Positions 27,043-36,066 of a DNA stretch of 64,000 bases are shown here, piece after piece. The notes under the pieces are model-generated. The model worked only from the letters and a program-made list of their open reading frames with translations, ran no database searches and was not told the DNA's origin. Source of the stretch: an uncultured Bacteroidales bacterium (GTDB taxonomy: Bacteria > Bacteroidota > Bacteroidia > Bacteroidales > UBA3663); NCBI GenBank assembly GCA_905235375.1, contig CAJOLH010000015.1, forward strand, positions 38,248 through 102,247. The letters are read 5' to 3'. The translations under genes and the position numbers were made by a program. Each line of letters begins with the position of its first letter. Position 1 is the first letter of the stretch.

Positions 27043-28587
27043 ATGTCCAGCATCGAAAAAAATTTATCAAGCAAGGCAAGGCAGGATGGCAAGCGCGAGA
27101 TACTTATCCGTGTGTCCGCTGGCCGTGGTGTCCGCTTTCGCCTACGCTCCAACGTGTTCGTCTCAGCAGAGTTCTGGAACGATGAAGCGCAGTCGGTCAA
27201 TGTCCCACCGAAGCGCAAGATCAATGCAAGCAAGGTGATGGAAGCGCAGCAGCAGAAAGCAGCCATCGAAGCCTATTCCCGTGACCTCATTGCCATCTGC
27301 AACGCAGCGCAAGAAGCAGACGCGGAACTGACAAGGGAATGGTGCGAGGATTGCTTTTCGCTTGCTCCTTTCCTACACGATCCAAGCAGCCGATTCGTGG
27401 CCGATGCTTCTCAGAGCCTTTACACACTTGCCAATATCCGGCGCGCCCAGTCAATGCGCCAGGATGCCATCGAGCGAGCAGCAAAGCAGGAACAGGAGAA
27501 AGCAGCAGCCGAAGCAGCTATGAACATCAAACGGCTTTATGACTATATCCAGATCATGTGCGAGCGAAAGCAGTTGAGCGCAGTCCGCAGCAAGAATTAT
27601 CGCGTTCTGATGGGGCAATTGCAGCGATACGAATATTGGTATCAACTGACGAAAGACAAAGACTTCCGACTTGACCCCGAAACCATGTCAGCCGAGATTG
27701 CCGAAGATTTCCGCGTCTATTTGCGCGACGAAGCCAAGTTGCAGAAGAAGCACCCAAAGACATTTGCCAAGATTCTTGCAAAATACCCCATAGCAATCCG
27801 CAGCACGCAGCGCAAGACCCCTCTACCCGACAATGCCAAGCCAAGGACACGCGCCATCGAGGAACGCGGAACAAACACAATCGTAGGCCAAATGCAGAAG
27901 TTCAAAAGCCTATGCAATTGGTTGTACGAAGTCGGCTACATGAGCAGCAAGCCATTTGAGCGCGTTTCGATTGGCAAAGAGTTATATTCGCAGCCGATAT
28001 ATATCAGCATCGAGGAACGAAAGCAGATTGCAGCACTTGATTTGAGCAATGCAAGCCGAACTATGCAAATCGCCCGTGACGAGTTCATCCTGCAATGCCT
28101 GACCGGATGCCGCATCAGCGACCTTGAAACACTCACCGATGCCAACATAAAAGATGATGTCCTGACCTATGTGCCGAACAAGACAAAAGCCGAAACGCAC
28201 GCAACCGCAACCGTCCCCCTTTGCTCCGAAGCCAAAGCCATCATCGACAAATACAAGGATAGCCAAGAGCGCGGAAATCACCTTATACCGTGTATCGCGC
28301 AGCAAAATCTAAATATTGCCCTCAAAACCATTTTCCGAATGGCTGGAGTAACCCGACAGGTTGAGCGCATCAACCCACGAACGGGCGAAAAGGAGAGCAT
28401 CAGCATAGCCGACATTGCAAGCAGCCACATGGCCCGTCGCACCTTCGTCGGCGCAGCCTACGCGCAGACGCAAGACCCGACAATCGTCGGCCTAATGAGC
28501 GGCCACGTCGAGGGCAGCAAGGCGTTTTCGCGCTATGTCCGTCGCGACATTTCTATGCTCCGAGGTATCATCGACAAAATCCAATAA
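27043..28587 (+). CDS. tyrosine-type site-specific recombinase (integrase)
   Basis: The ATG at 27043 (MSSIEKNLSSK, 514 aa) lies just after the promoter; any longer reading would start inside the tRNA. The N-terminal part has the arm-binding domain of Bacteroidota integrases (LIRVSAGRGVRFRLRSNVFV), then a SAM-like core-binding domain at about 165-300. The catalytic residues are visible: Arg in TGCRISDLE (near 350), Lys in NKTKAETH, HMARR (HxxR) near 460, His in SGHVEGS and the Tyr nucleophile in FSRYVRRD near the end. It should integrate and excise the element at tRNA-Leu. The next gene starts 6 bp later. Confidence 0.93.
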   Translation: MSSIEKNLSSKARQDGKREILIRVSAGRGVRFRLRSNVFVSAEFWNDEAQSVNVPPKRKINASKVMEAQQQKAAIEAYSRDLIAICNAAQEADAELTREWCEDCFSLAPFLHDPSSRFVADASQSLYTLANIRRAQSMRQDAIERAAKQEQEKAAAEAAMNIKRLYDYIQIMCERKQLSAVRSKNYRVLMGQLQRYEYWYQLTKDKDFRLDPETMSAEIAEDFRVYLRDEAKLQKKHPKTFAKILAKYPIAIRSTQRKTPLPDNAKPRTRAIEERGTNTIVGQMQKFKSLCNWLYEVGYMSSKPFERVSIGKELYSQPIYISIEERKQIAALDLSNASRTMQIARDEFILQCLTGCRISDLETLTDANIKDDVLTYVPNKTKAETHATATVPLCSEAKAIIDKYKDSQERGNHLIPCIAQQNLNIALKTIFRMAGVTRQVERINPRTGEKESISIADIASSHMARRTFVGAAYAQTQDPTIVGLMSGHVEGSKAFSRYVRRDISMLRGIIDKIQ

Positions 28588-28593
28588 GCCAAG

Positions 28594-29559
28594 ATGGAAC
28601 GATTTGAATTATTGCCGCACCTCACATTTGACAAGGAACGGCTGCAACTTGCATTTATCGGGAACGTCCCCCCAATTCCGTACACTCGCCTTTGTCGTGA
28701 GTTTAGGGAAGGAGAATCACTTTCGCCGTTGGTTGGTATAACTGCTGTTCTTGGAAGCAGCGCAATCGTTGATAGGTTTCGCCAGCGCTACCTTGTCGCA
28801 GACGATGATGTCAAGGACGAGCAAGCGCCCAAAGTCGCTTTTGGCATGGCCGCAACCATCCTCAAGCACATTTGCTTTGATGTTGAACTGGAAGAGTGGA
28901 TAACATTTGGCGGTGACGAAAATACCACCATTTTCGAGCCGTACTACTCCGCACACGTTGTCAAGGGGCGCAACCTCACAACCGAGCAGCTTGCCAAGTT
29001 GGGTGCAAAGCATATCAGCATGGAGCAGAGTTACCTGGAAGAAACACGAAAGCAATGGGCGAAGCACCTTCCCAGACATCCCGAGCTACTTGAAAGCGTT
29101 ACATCAATAGCGGAACAATACATCACGCTTGTCAAGGAGAGAACGAAACCAACCGACCCTCCTGCACTCTTGCAAGAATCCGTAGAGGCAGAGCATCAGC
29201 CCGTAGAGGCAGAGCAAAACGGAGATAACGAAGAACAACCAACCGGCACTCCTGCAATGGCAGATCTCGTCACTTTCTTCCTTGCTGGGCAAGGCGGCAA
29301 GGCGAATGAAATGCTTGCTGAAATCGGAGGCAAGTCAGGAAAGAAAGCAGTCGAAATCGTTTGGAGGTATCGCTCATTTATACGGGACGAGAATGAAATC
29401 CTAAACAAAATTTTTAAGCCTCTATCGAAATTGTTAGGATGGACTGATAACATGAATAAGAATTGGAACACGCAAATAAGAAACTTGCTCGAAAAGGAGA
29501 AAAAACGAAATGCCATAGAAAAGATGTTTCTCGAATATCAAATGTGTCAAAGGCCATAA
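28594..29559 (+). CDS. hypothetical protein of the integrative element (321 aa)
   Basis: I do not recognise a family. The protein has a mixed N-terminal half (about 1-150), an acidic Glu/Pro/Gln-rich linker with a repeated VEAEHQP/VEAEQN at about 195-215, and a basic helical C-terminus (LLEKEKKRNAIEKMF). No signal peptide or membrane segment is visible. It begins 6 bp after the integrase stop, so it is probably co-expressed with it; a regulator or accessory recombination factor is possible but not supported by motifs. A terminator hairpin overlaps its stop codon. Confidence 0.6.
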   Translation: MERFELLPHLTFDKERLQLAFIGNVPPIPYTRLCREFREGESLSPLVGITAVLGSSAIVDRFRQRYLVADDDVKDEQAPKVAFGMAATILKHICFDVELEEWITFGGDENTTIFEPYYSAHVVKGRNLTTEQLAKLGAKHISMEQSYLEETRKQWAKHLPRHPELLESVTSIAEQYITLVKERTKPTDPPALLQESVEAEHQPVEAEQNGDNEEQPTGTPAMADLVTFFLAGQGGKANEMLAEIGGKSGKKAVEIVWRYRSFIRDENEILNKIFKPLSKLLGWTDNMNKNWNTQIRNLLEKEKKRNAIEKMFLEYQMCQRP

Positions 29560-29578
29560 ACCCTTTGGCACTTTTTTT
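29544..29578 (+). terminator. terminator of the integrase operon
   Basis: GTGTCAAAGG / CCTTTGGCAC stem (one G-U pair, 29544-29553 and 29562-29571) followed by seven T; it includes the last codons of the upstream gene. Confidence 0.85.
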
Positions 29579-29581
29579 CGT

Positions 29582-29634
29582 TTTATAAGTTTTATAAGTT
29601 TTATAAGTTTTGGGATAAGTTTTATAAGTTTTGA
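29582..29634 (+). repeat. TTTATAAGT tandem repeat
   Basis: Three perfect adjacent 9-bp units (29582-29608), one unit enlarged to 12 bp, and a fifth unit at 29621-29629. It lies between the integrase-operon terminator and the leader of the first HTH gene, so it could be an operator array or an AT-rich opening region. Confidence 0.8.
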
Positions 29635-29768
29635 TTGCAGATGAAAACAAAAGACAATACCTTTGCACCATCAAATTTGAAATGCCCCGACATCATTTCA
29701 AAGGAGACAGGCAGCGAAGCAAGGCGGCATAAGCCGTTGTCGGAATCGCCGAGCCGACCAAAAATATT

Positions 29769-30068
29769 ATGGCAAATAATGTTCTTTCAACAATCGAAAG
29801 CAACCCCCAAACAATCGTCATGGTCACCGCTGGCGACCTCTGCGAACTCGTCGAACGTCTGATCGATGCCAAGACGAAGAATGAACAACCAATCGAGCAG
29901 CAAGGCGATGAATTCCTCACACCAGTCCAAGTAAAATCCATTTTGCGCATTTCCACAAGCACCGTATGGCGATGGAAGCGAGCTGGCTTAATAACCCCCG
30001 TCAAGGTTGCTGGCCTACATCGCTATCGCAAGTCCGAAATAATGGCGCTTCTTAACCATCAAGTGTAA
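29769..30068 (+). CDS. helix-turn-helix DNA-binding protein (excisionase-like)
   Basis: A 99-aa protein with a C-terminal MerR/HTH_17-type helix-turn-helix: FLTPVQVKSILRISTSTVWRWKRAGLI, then the wing VAGLHRYRKSEIMALL. Proteins of this type in Bacteroidota elements act as recombination directionality factors or regulators. The N-terminal 45 residues look helical and may dimerise. A -7-like TACCTTTG lies at 29658-29665, but the nearest TTTG is 24 bp upstream, wider than usual. The stop overlaps the next start by 1 nt (TAATG). Confidence 0.82.
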   Translation: MANNVLSTIESNPQTIVMVTAGDLCELVERLIDAKTKNEQPIEQQGDEFLTPVQVKSILRISTSTVWRWKRAGLITPVKVAGLHRYRKSEIMALLNHQV

Positions 30069-30343
30069 TGAGCAATACCGATTCAACCATCATCTGCAAG
30101 GCGATTAGCCGTTGTCTATCGAATCCATCGGAAAAGAATGTTTCTGCCGTAATGAAGCGCTTTTGGAATGGCCTACCCGATGGTGACGAAATGCAGCCGC
30201 TTCGGTTCCTCGTCTATGGCATCCGCGCCCTGCAAAGACGCGGTGAGCCAATCAATGAGGAAAATGTCATCGACTATCTGCGCTGCGAGACCTACGACAT
30301 GACGAGGCCGTGCAAACGATTTTTGAAGAAGATGAAGCAATGA
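30068..30343 (+). CDS. hypothetical protein (91 aa)
   Basis: A small, basic, probably all-helical soluble protein of no recognised family. It is translationally coupled to the HTH gene (1-nt overlap) and to the following gene (ATGA at 30340-30343). Coupling and codon use like its neighbours support a real gene in an early or replication operon. Confidence 0.6.
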   Translation: MSNTDSTIICKAISRCLSNPSEKNVSAVMKRFWNGLPDGDEMQPLRFLVYGIRALQRRGEPINEENVIDYLRCETYDMTRPCKRFLKKMKQ

Positions 30344-30513
30344 GCAATCAGATACACAAGGCGCAGCTCGAAGCGTCACTGCAAATCGCCGACCCTGTTC
30401 TACGCGCCGAGTACCTTTCGGCTTGCAGCATCGAGCAGGCGACGGGCAACCGAGAGCCGTTGAAACGCTTTCAGCAGAAATATGCACGATACATTATGAA
30501 TAATGCAAAATAA
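30340..30513 (+). CDS. hypothetical protein (57 aa)
   Basis: The ATG at 30340 overlaps the previous stop by 4 bp; an upstream GTG at 30310 is less likely. The sequence AQLEASLQIADPVLRAEYLSAC is helical with regular hydrophobic spacing. No family is recognised. The DUF6291-like gene follows after 8 bp. Confidence 0.55.
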   Translation: MSNQIHKAQLEASLQIADPVLRAEYLSACSIEQATGNREPLKRFQQKYARYIMNNAK

Positions 30514-30521
30514 CAAGAAGA

Positions 30522-31193
30522 ATGAGTGCAAAATCAAAAAACCAGGAGGCACGCCGTACCTGCGTGTTCCACTCGAATTGGATGCAGGTTGCAAAGACCA
30601 TCGCCGACATGAAAGTGCGCTGCATATTCTACGAAGCAGCGCTCCAGTACGCATTTGATGGGACGAAGATTGACACACCTCCAGAACTCGAACTTGTCCT
30701 CACATTCGTCTATGGACTGATTGACGAGGACGTGGCGAAGTATCAGAGAATCTGCGAGAGAAGGGCAGAGGCGGGGAGAAAAGGTGGCGCTCCAAAGGGG
30801 AATCAAAACGCAAGTAAAAACAACCAAAATCAAGCAATTCAAGCAAATGCTTGTTTTGATAACAAAACAAGCAAAAACAATCAAAACAAGCCTACTGATA
30901 CTGATACTGATACTGATACTGATATTCTCAATGAGAATAATAAAAAAGAAATAGTATCAAAGAAAAAAGCTGCGTCCGCAGCCGCACTCGAAAAGAGAAA
31001 GAGGGATTTTTACGAATCGCTTTTGCCATATCGAGAGCAATATGATAAAGACCTTTTGCAGGGATTTTTCTCATATTGGTCTGAATCGAACAAAAGTCAG
31101 ACAAAAATGAAGTTCGAGCTTGAAAGGACATTCGAGGTGGGTATGCGGCTCGCACGCTGGGCAAATCACGACACACGCTTCTCTAAAAACTGA
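30522..31193 (+). CDS. DUF6291-like phage/element replication-associated protein
   Basis: The 223-aa protein has an N-terminal domain (RTCVFHSNWMQVAKTIADM to GLIDEDVAKYQRICERRAEAG) and the GRKGGAPKGNQNA motif at about residue 85, common in small replication or DnaB-loader-like proteins of Bacteroidota phages and elements. A Gln/Asn-rich linker follows, then TDTDTDTDTD from a perfect hexanucleotide repeat, then a helical C-terminal domain (YESLLPYREQYDKDLLQGFF) that looks like the primosome-type helical domain. It lies directly upstream of a DnaB-type helicase, so loading that helicase is a reasonable inference. Confidence 0.65.
   Translation: MSAKSKNQEARRTCVFHSNWMQVAKTIADMKVRCIFYEAALQYAFDGTKIDTPPELELVLTFVYGLIDEDVAKYQRICERRAEAGRKGGAPKGNQNASKNNQNQAIQANACFDNKTSKNNQNKPTDTDTDTDTDILNENNKKEIVSKKKAASAAALEKRKRDFYESLLPYREQYDKDLLQGFFSYWSESNKSQTKMKFELERTFEVGMRLARWANHDTRFSKN
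30894..30923 (+). repeat. ACTGAT x5 hexanucleotide repeat inside the DUF6291-like gene
   Basis: Five perfect in-frame copies encode alternating Thr-Asp between two domains. Confidence 0.95.
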
Positions 31194-31198
31194 TCGAC

Positions 31199-32629
31199 AT
31201 GAAACCGCAGGATAAGAACCAAATGCCATCCGTACCAAGGATGGCCGTGCAACTACCCAGTGCGCCCGATGCAGAAAGGGCACTTCTCGGTATGTTCATT
31301 TCATATCCGAATATCATTATGTCAGTACGTGAATCGCTATCCGAGGCTGACTTTACGGACACAAGGAACCGCGCCCTTTTCCGCTGCATAAAGAGCTTGC
31401 TCGACGATGGCGTAGAACCCTCTATCCTGTCCGTGTCACGGAAAGCGCGAACCATGTCTCTCGAACTGGATGATGCCTTCATTGCCGAAACTGCCGTCGC
31501 AGACGATGGGGGCCACGATGCCGGATATTTGGTCTGTGTGCTTAACGAGATACGCGTCCGTCGCGACTTGTGGACGCACCTGCAAGATGCGGCAAACCGC
31601 GCACTCGACTACTCCGTCGATACTGCTGGCATTATAGAGCAAGTAAGAAACGAGCTGAGTGACATTCAGAGCATCGGGCGTGAGCATATTGTCTCTGATG
31701 CAAACGTCTATGGGGAATTGTGCAAGATAATGGAAGATAACCGACAGCCAGAAACGCGGCACGAAGGCACTCCAAGCGGTTTTGATTGGATTGATGTTCG
31801 TGGAGGACTTAGGCCAACCGACTTAATAATAATTGCGGCTGAAAGCAGCCAGGGCAAAACGTCGTTCGCCCTATCCGTTGCCCTCAACGCAAGGCTACAA
31901 GGCCATAAGGTGGCATATTTCAGCCTCGAAATGTCCTGCCAGCAACTTTGTGCCAGGCTTCTCGCAATGCAGACCAACGTGCCATCATCAAGCATCTTGA
32001 CAGCCCAGCTGAACGATCACGATTTCGGAACGGCTTACCATTATGCAGCCAACCTTGCGGAGCACGGTGGCGAAGGAGGAGCAATACTTCTCGATGATAG
32101 GCCGCTGTCTGATATCAACACAATCATTCAGAGCATCCGAAGCATGACAATAAAGCGCGGTATTTCGGGCGCAGTCGTGGACTTTATGCAGCGCCTATCT
32201 CCACCAAGAGGAATGAGCCGTGAGCAGTACATGGGAGAGGTGGCGCAGCGGTTGAAGAACCTTGCGCGTGAACTCAACATTTGGGTGATGGCGTTGAGCC
32301 AGCTTTCACGAGACCGAGATTCGCCCGTGCCTAATTTGAATCGGTTGAGAGATTCGGGACAGATCAACGAGGCTTCCGACATCACCATTCTACTCTACCG
32401 ACCCGAAGCTGTCGTGCCTTATTCATCTTCGCGGACATTCCCAGAGCCATTCAGTACCTACGACCCGAAAGGCCATGCAATGGTAACGATAGGCAAGGGA
32501 CGCAGCATCGGCACGGGAGCCTTCCTGTGCGGCTTCGATGCGCAGGCCACCCATTTCTATGAGAAGCCATTGTCGCAGATACCGACAATCGGGAACTACA
32601 CAACAGATAACCAGAGATATAAATTTTAA
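31199..32629 (+). CDS. replicative DNA helicase, DnaB family
   Basis: A 476-aa protein with both DnaB domains. The N-terminal helical domain begins LPSAPDAERALLGMFI and ends near residue 150. The RecA-like motor has Walker A ESSQGKTSFAL near 220, AYFSLEMSCQQLCARLLA, and Walker B-like ISGAVVDFMQRL near 325. Later motifs are MGEVAQRLKNLARELNIWVMALSQLSR and IGKGRSIGTG. The length matches chromosomal DnaB, but the P-loop departs from the usual RPSMGKT form, as in phage-type homologs. It should unwind DNA for replication of the element. Confidence 0.9.
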   Translation: MKPQDKNQMPSVPRMAVQLPSAPDAERALLGMFISYPNIIMSVRESLSEADFTDTRNRALFRCIKSLLDDGVEPSILSVSRKARTMSLELDDAFIAETAVADDGGHDAGYLVCVLNEIRVRRDLWTHLQDAANRALDYSVDTAGIIEQVRNELSDIQSIGREHIVSDANVYGELCKIMEDNRQPETRHEGTPSGFDWIDVRGGLRPTDLIIIAAESSQGKTSFALSVALNARLQGHKVAYFSLEMSCQQLCARLLAMQTNVPSSSILTAQLNDHDFGTAYHYAANLAEHGGEGGAILLDDRPLSDINTIIQSIRSMTIKRGISGAVVDFMQRLSPPRGMSREQYMGEVAQRLKNLARELNIWVMALSQLSRDRDSPVPNLNRLRDSGQINEASDITILLYRPEAVVPYSSSRTFPEPFSTYDPKGHAMVTIGKGRSIGTGAFLCGFDAQATHFYEKPLSQIPTIGNYTTDNQRYKF

Positions 32630-32644
32630 TAACGAGGAAGAAAC

Positions 32645-34060
32645 ATGGAAGACGAACTGAGCACAACAAATGCCGTGAACGGCATGAGGGTAGGGCGCTT
32701 CGGTGGAGCCATCAACTATGCAGTCAGAAGCACCCCAAAGCAACCAGCACCGCAACCGATGATACAGGAGGACGAAACGCCACCTGTGACACAACACTAT
32801 GAGGCTGCTCCAGTACAGGCACCAGCGCCCGACATCAGCACCACGATGCCGCAGGTGCCGGATGTGCAGCCTACGGAACCAGTGCAGCCAAGTTTGGCTG
32901 CAACACCGACAACCGCACAGACAACCGCACAGACGGATGCACAGACGCAGCCGAAGGCTCCAGTGCAGCAGATACCGAAGCCGATGCCGGCAAGACCAGG
33001 AGTGACCGCCAATCCAATGACCGACCCTTATGCCTACTTCGAGCAGATGTACGGGCCGAGCGAGACGCTTGAGGAAAGACAGGCAAGGGAGCGCAGGGAG
33101 TACAAAAACCAACAGATATCCAATTGGCTCGGCACGCTTGGGGCATTGGGAAATATGGTCGTGACCTCAAGCAGCAGATATGGACGGGCGGTGAAAAGTC
33201 CCGACATTGCACAAGCAGCCGCCAATGGCATCATGACACAGGCGGCGAAGCGCCGCGAGGAGGACAGGAGCCGACTGGCAGCGGTGCAGAAGCAACAGCA
33301 GCTTGACGCGCAGCGCGAGAAGATGAAGCGCGATGCAGACGAGAGGGCATGGAACCATGCCTACAAGGTGAAGAAGGACGAGGCCGATGATAGGTGGAGG
33401 CGCGAGAAGGATGAACGCGATGATGCATACCGTCGAGAACAACTCGACTACCAGAAGCAGCGCGACTCCGACAGATTGAACTTTGACAAAACAAAGGAAA
33501 AAGAACGAAGAGCCATAGAATATGCAAAGCTTGCCGACCAACGTAAGGAACGTAGGCAAAATATTGAAATTGAAGCTATGAAGTTCGCTGCGGAGCAAGC
33601 CCGTTATGAAAGAGAACACAGCAGCAAAGACGAGATTGTATTGCCTCATCCATCTTATCCAAACGGCCTCCACATTGCAAAATCCGTTTGGAACGATGCG
33701 ACGAAGAATGTCGTTATTTCCATGCTGTACAACGAGGCCGAAAAACAGCGAAAGGAAGAATTTAAGAAGTGGAAAGAACACGAAGAAGCCACAAACTGGA
33801 AATACAGACACTTCGGGCGCGGTTTTGAAAAAACTCCGAGACCTAAAAATTGGTTCGATGAATTTGCTGGTGATATTAATAATTTAGATTACCGATCTCC
33901 TGATGCAGAATATTTGATCGTTTCCTATCTATCAACACATCCAGATAGCGAGGCATCGAAAAATGTTGTTAATATGCTCCAGAGCATGAGCAATTACAAT
34001 ACCAACGATACCCATCATGAAAGTACCTTTTGGGATGACGATGACCCACTTAAGGAATAA
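32645..34060 (+). CDS. hypothetical Pro/Gln-rich coiled-coil protein (471 aa)
   Basis: No family recognised. Residues about 35-125 are low complexity (Pro, Gln, Thr, Ala). A weakly hydrophobic segment follows (WLGTLGALGNMVV, about 160). Residues about 190-325 are a very long charged helix rich in R, E, K, D and Q, almost certainly a coiled coil. A compact C-terminal part ends in DDDDPLKE. The layout (flexible head, short membrane-active patch, coiled coil) recalls DNA-injection or scaffold proteins of viruses, but this is only a resemblance. It starts 15 bp after the helicase, preceded by an AGGAAG Shine-Dalgarno-like sequence. Confidence 0.65.
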   Translation: MEDELSTTNAVNGMRVGRFGGAINYAVRSTPKQPAPQPMIQEDETPPVTQHYEAAPVQAPAPDISTTMPQVPDVQPTEPVQPSLAATPTTAQTTAQTDAQTQPKAPVQQIPKPMPARPGVTANPMTDPYAYFEQMYGPSETLEERQARERREYKNQQISNWLGTLGALGNMVVTSSSRYGRAVKSPDIAQAAANGIMTQAAKRREEDRSRLAAVQKQQQLDAQREKMKRDADERAWNHAYKVKKDEADDRWRREKDERDDAYRREQLDYQKQRDSDRLNFDKTKEKERRAIEYAKLADQRKERRQNIEIEAMKFAAEQARYEREHSSKDEIVLPHPSYPNGLHIAKSVWNDATKNVVISMLYNEAEKQRKEEFKKWKEHEEATNWKYRHFGRGFEKTPRPKNWFDEFAGDINNLDYRSPDAEYLIVSYLSTHPDSEASKNVVNMLQSMSNYNTNDTHHESTFWDDDDPLKE

Positions 34061-34080
34061 AACGAATAAAACGAGAAGCA

Positions 34081-34401
34081 ATGAAAAAAAGAAGCAGCAG
34101 CAAGTCAATCCACAAGAGTACGATAAGCGAAGTGAACGAGATGATTTGCGACTTTTACGGCGAGTATTATCGCGAGATCGAGAAAGTTATCGGCAGTCTG
34201 ACTTGCGACCCGTACTACGACTTCATGCGCCTATTACAGGCATACCCTTCGAAACTCAAGGATGCACCAGGAGATAGCGAAGATATCCTGCAACTTAAGG
34301 CTGACTTTCGACGTTGGCTCAGAAGATACCGAGCTTGGCGTAAGGTTCGCGAACGGATAGACGCAGGTTCGGCTGGTTCGGAGGAACACGGCGAAGATTG
34401 A
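34081..34401 (+). CDS. hypothetical protein (106 aa)
   Basis: A basic N-terminus (MKKRSSSKSIHKS) precedes a helical domain with aromatic residues (MICDFYGEYYREI, YYDFMRLL, RWLRRYRAWRKVRERI). It is likely a small nucleic-acid binding protein, but no family is recognised. It starts 20 bp downstream of the coiled-coil gene and is probably the last gene of that operon. Confidence 0.6.
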   Translation: MKKRSSSKSIHKSTISEVNEMICDFYGEYYREIEKVIGSLTCDPYYDFMRLLQAYPSKLKDAPGDSEDILQLKADFRRWLRRYRAWRKVRERIDAGSAGSEEHGED

Positions 34402-35148
34402 ATCTTTTTGCACTCATAAATATGTCCGAAGAGAGTGGGGCGGTTTCGCGATGAAAGCACCCCACTCGATTATGTCGATGTGCAAATAATTACAAAAATT
34501 GTGTCCGTGGATGGCCTATGCCACACCCCCACCTCTACCCCCCATCCACCACCCCAAGTGCCACCCTGTGCAATGCGCGAAGCCGTCAAAAGCACCTCCG
34601 ACATGACAAAAGACATTGCCAACCATCGAAATCGCATCGAAGTCGTACCGATGTCGTATGTTTGAGCGCGAAGAAGCCGTGCGGATGCCCGTATTTGCCC
34701 ACATTTGCCCCAAGAATCAACGTTCGCTTGTCGAGTGATAAGTCACCCATCTATGCGGCGAAATGCAGTCACGCGCGAATATTATAAACACCGATTTTTT
34801 AGAGAATGTCGGGTACCTTAGACGGGGTCATTTTCCCCACGAACAAGGACACCACCCCTCCCCCTACCTCCCTGGTCCTTTGCAGAGATAAGCTGTGTGT
34901 GGATGATTGGTATGTAGTACCTACCCACCCCCGCGCGTGTTCCATATTGGGATGCACCACCCCCTCCCTTCGGTTCTTCATCCGTCTGGCACACCAGGCA
35001 TACAGGGTTCGGCACCATCAAGCACACCGACCACCGACAAACCACCGACACCAGGCACCATCAAGCGACCGACACCAGACACCATTAGGAGCGCGCCGCC
35101 CTTTCTCCCTTCCTTTGGATCCAAATTTGCACCCCCTTTCCATTTTGC
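34402..35148. other. non-coding C-rich block of the element with direct repeats (possible origin)
   Basis: No convincing gene. The + strand is strongly C-rich and G-poor in several places (34524-34553, 34851-34875, 34921-34936, 34961-34975), so the minus strand carries runs of three to six G that could form quadruplexes. At 35011-35073 there are two copies of GGCACCATCAAGC 43 bp apart and four copies of ACCGAC between and after them. The strand bias and repeats fit a replication origin for the DnaB-encoding element, but this is inference. A few short reading frames here show no coding signs. Confidence 0.4.
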
Positions 35149-35180
35149 TTTGTAACCTATTGCAGGCACATATATTTTTG
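35149..35180 (+). promoter_or_regulatory. promoter for the second HTH gene (long leader)
   Basis: TTTG (35149-35152), a 20-bp spacer, TATTTTTG (35173-35180). The start codon is 207 bp downstream, so the transcript would have an AT-rich 5' leader of about 200 nt. Confidence 0.7.
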
Positions 35181-35387
35181 CACATTACGAAAAGCCATCA
35201 AAACAAAATGGCAACAAAATATAAACGTACTACCAACAAAATAAAAACATTATAAACGTCTTAAAAACAATATGTTAAATAGTCTTAACGAGCAAAAAAT
35301 AATTGCCGAAAAATTTGGAGGGTATCACAAAATGCCATACATTTGCAGCGGCAATATCGCCAAAACAACCTATAACAATTTATCATT

Positions 35388-35699
35388 ATGTCACAATTAA
35401 CAACTACACCCGAATGTATTGAAGAGAGCCGCAACAATGAGCTGTTAGCTAAGATTGACGAACTCATCAAAAAGGTCGATGAGATTCGCGCCGCAGCGAC
35501 GAAAAGGTATTTGTCAAAGAAGGAGGCTGCTGCCTATATTGACAGGTCAGTAAACTATATTGACAATCTGATAAGGAGCAAGGAAATTCCCTATTACATG
35601 CCAAGCGCAAACGCCGTATACATCGACAGGCACGAGCTGGAACGATACATCTCAAATAACAGATTCAAGAGCATGGTCGAAATCGAGCGTATAAAATAG
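35388..35699 (+). CDS. helix-turn-helix DNA-binding protein (excisionase-like)
   Basis: A 103-aa protein with an N-terminal helix (NELLAKIDELIKKVDEIRAA) and a DNA-binding domain: RYLSKKEAAAYIDRSVNYIDNLIRSKEIPYYMP, then the wing NAVYIDRHELERYI. This is the HTH_17/excisionase pattern. Two such proteins in one element suggest separate regulatory and excision roles. It has its own promoter and is followed by a strong terminator, so it is monocistronic. Confidence 0.82.
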   Translation: MSQLTTTPECIEESRNNELLAKIDELIKKVDEIRAAATKRYLSKKEAAAYIDRSVNYIDNLIRSKEIPYYMPSANAVYIDRHELERYISNNRFKSMVEIERIK

Positions 35700-35718
35700 C
35701 ATCAGCACTCCGACCATC

Positions 35719-35748
35719 AGAGGGACGCAGCAGCGCCCCTCTTTTTTT
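35719..35748 (+). terminator. terminator after the second HTH gene
   Basis: AGAGGGACGC / GCGCCCCTCT stem with one mismatch and a 4-nt loop, followed by a T-run (35742-35748). Confidence 0.85.
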
Positions 35749-36066
35749 GGCTCATAGATACATGGCCAGAGCAGCAGCCGCCCCGTACCATCTTGCAATT
35801 TCCCATTGATCCGAGCGAAGCTGCCACGCATACCGGGCAACCCATCAGGAGCGCACCCCACCACATTGTCAAGCTGGAGACAATCACCGACACCCACACA
35901 TTGCAAAGATTGATGATTCAGCGCGTAGTACAACGTCACATATCATTTTTCGTGTCTGCATTTTGGCAATCATCGTTTATTTTCCCATCTTTGCCACATC
36001 AGAACAGGCGGCAACCATTCGCCGTTATCATAAACAAAGCATTCAAGACATTAACAATTCAAGAAG
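35749..36066. other. gap upstream of the 84-aa gene; nothing definite seen
   Basis: There is no supported gene. A near-consensus -7 (CATCTTTG) occurs just upstream of the 84-aa gene, without a good -33. Confidence 0.4.

Noticed and set aside
34806-35255. 149-codon plus-strand frame in the C-rich block of the element
   Set aside because: Biased composition (Pro/Thr/His runs), no start signal, and it crosses a well-formed promoter.
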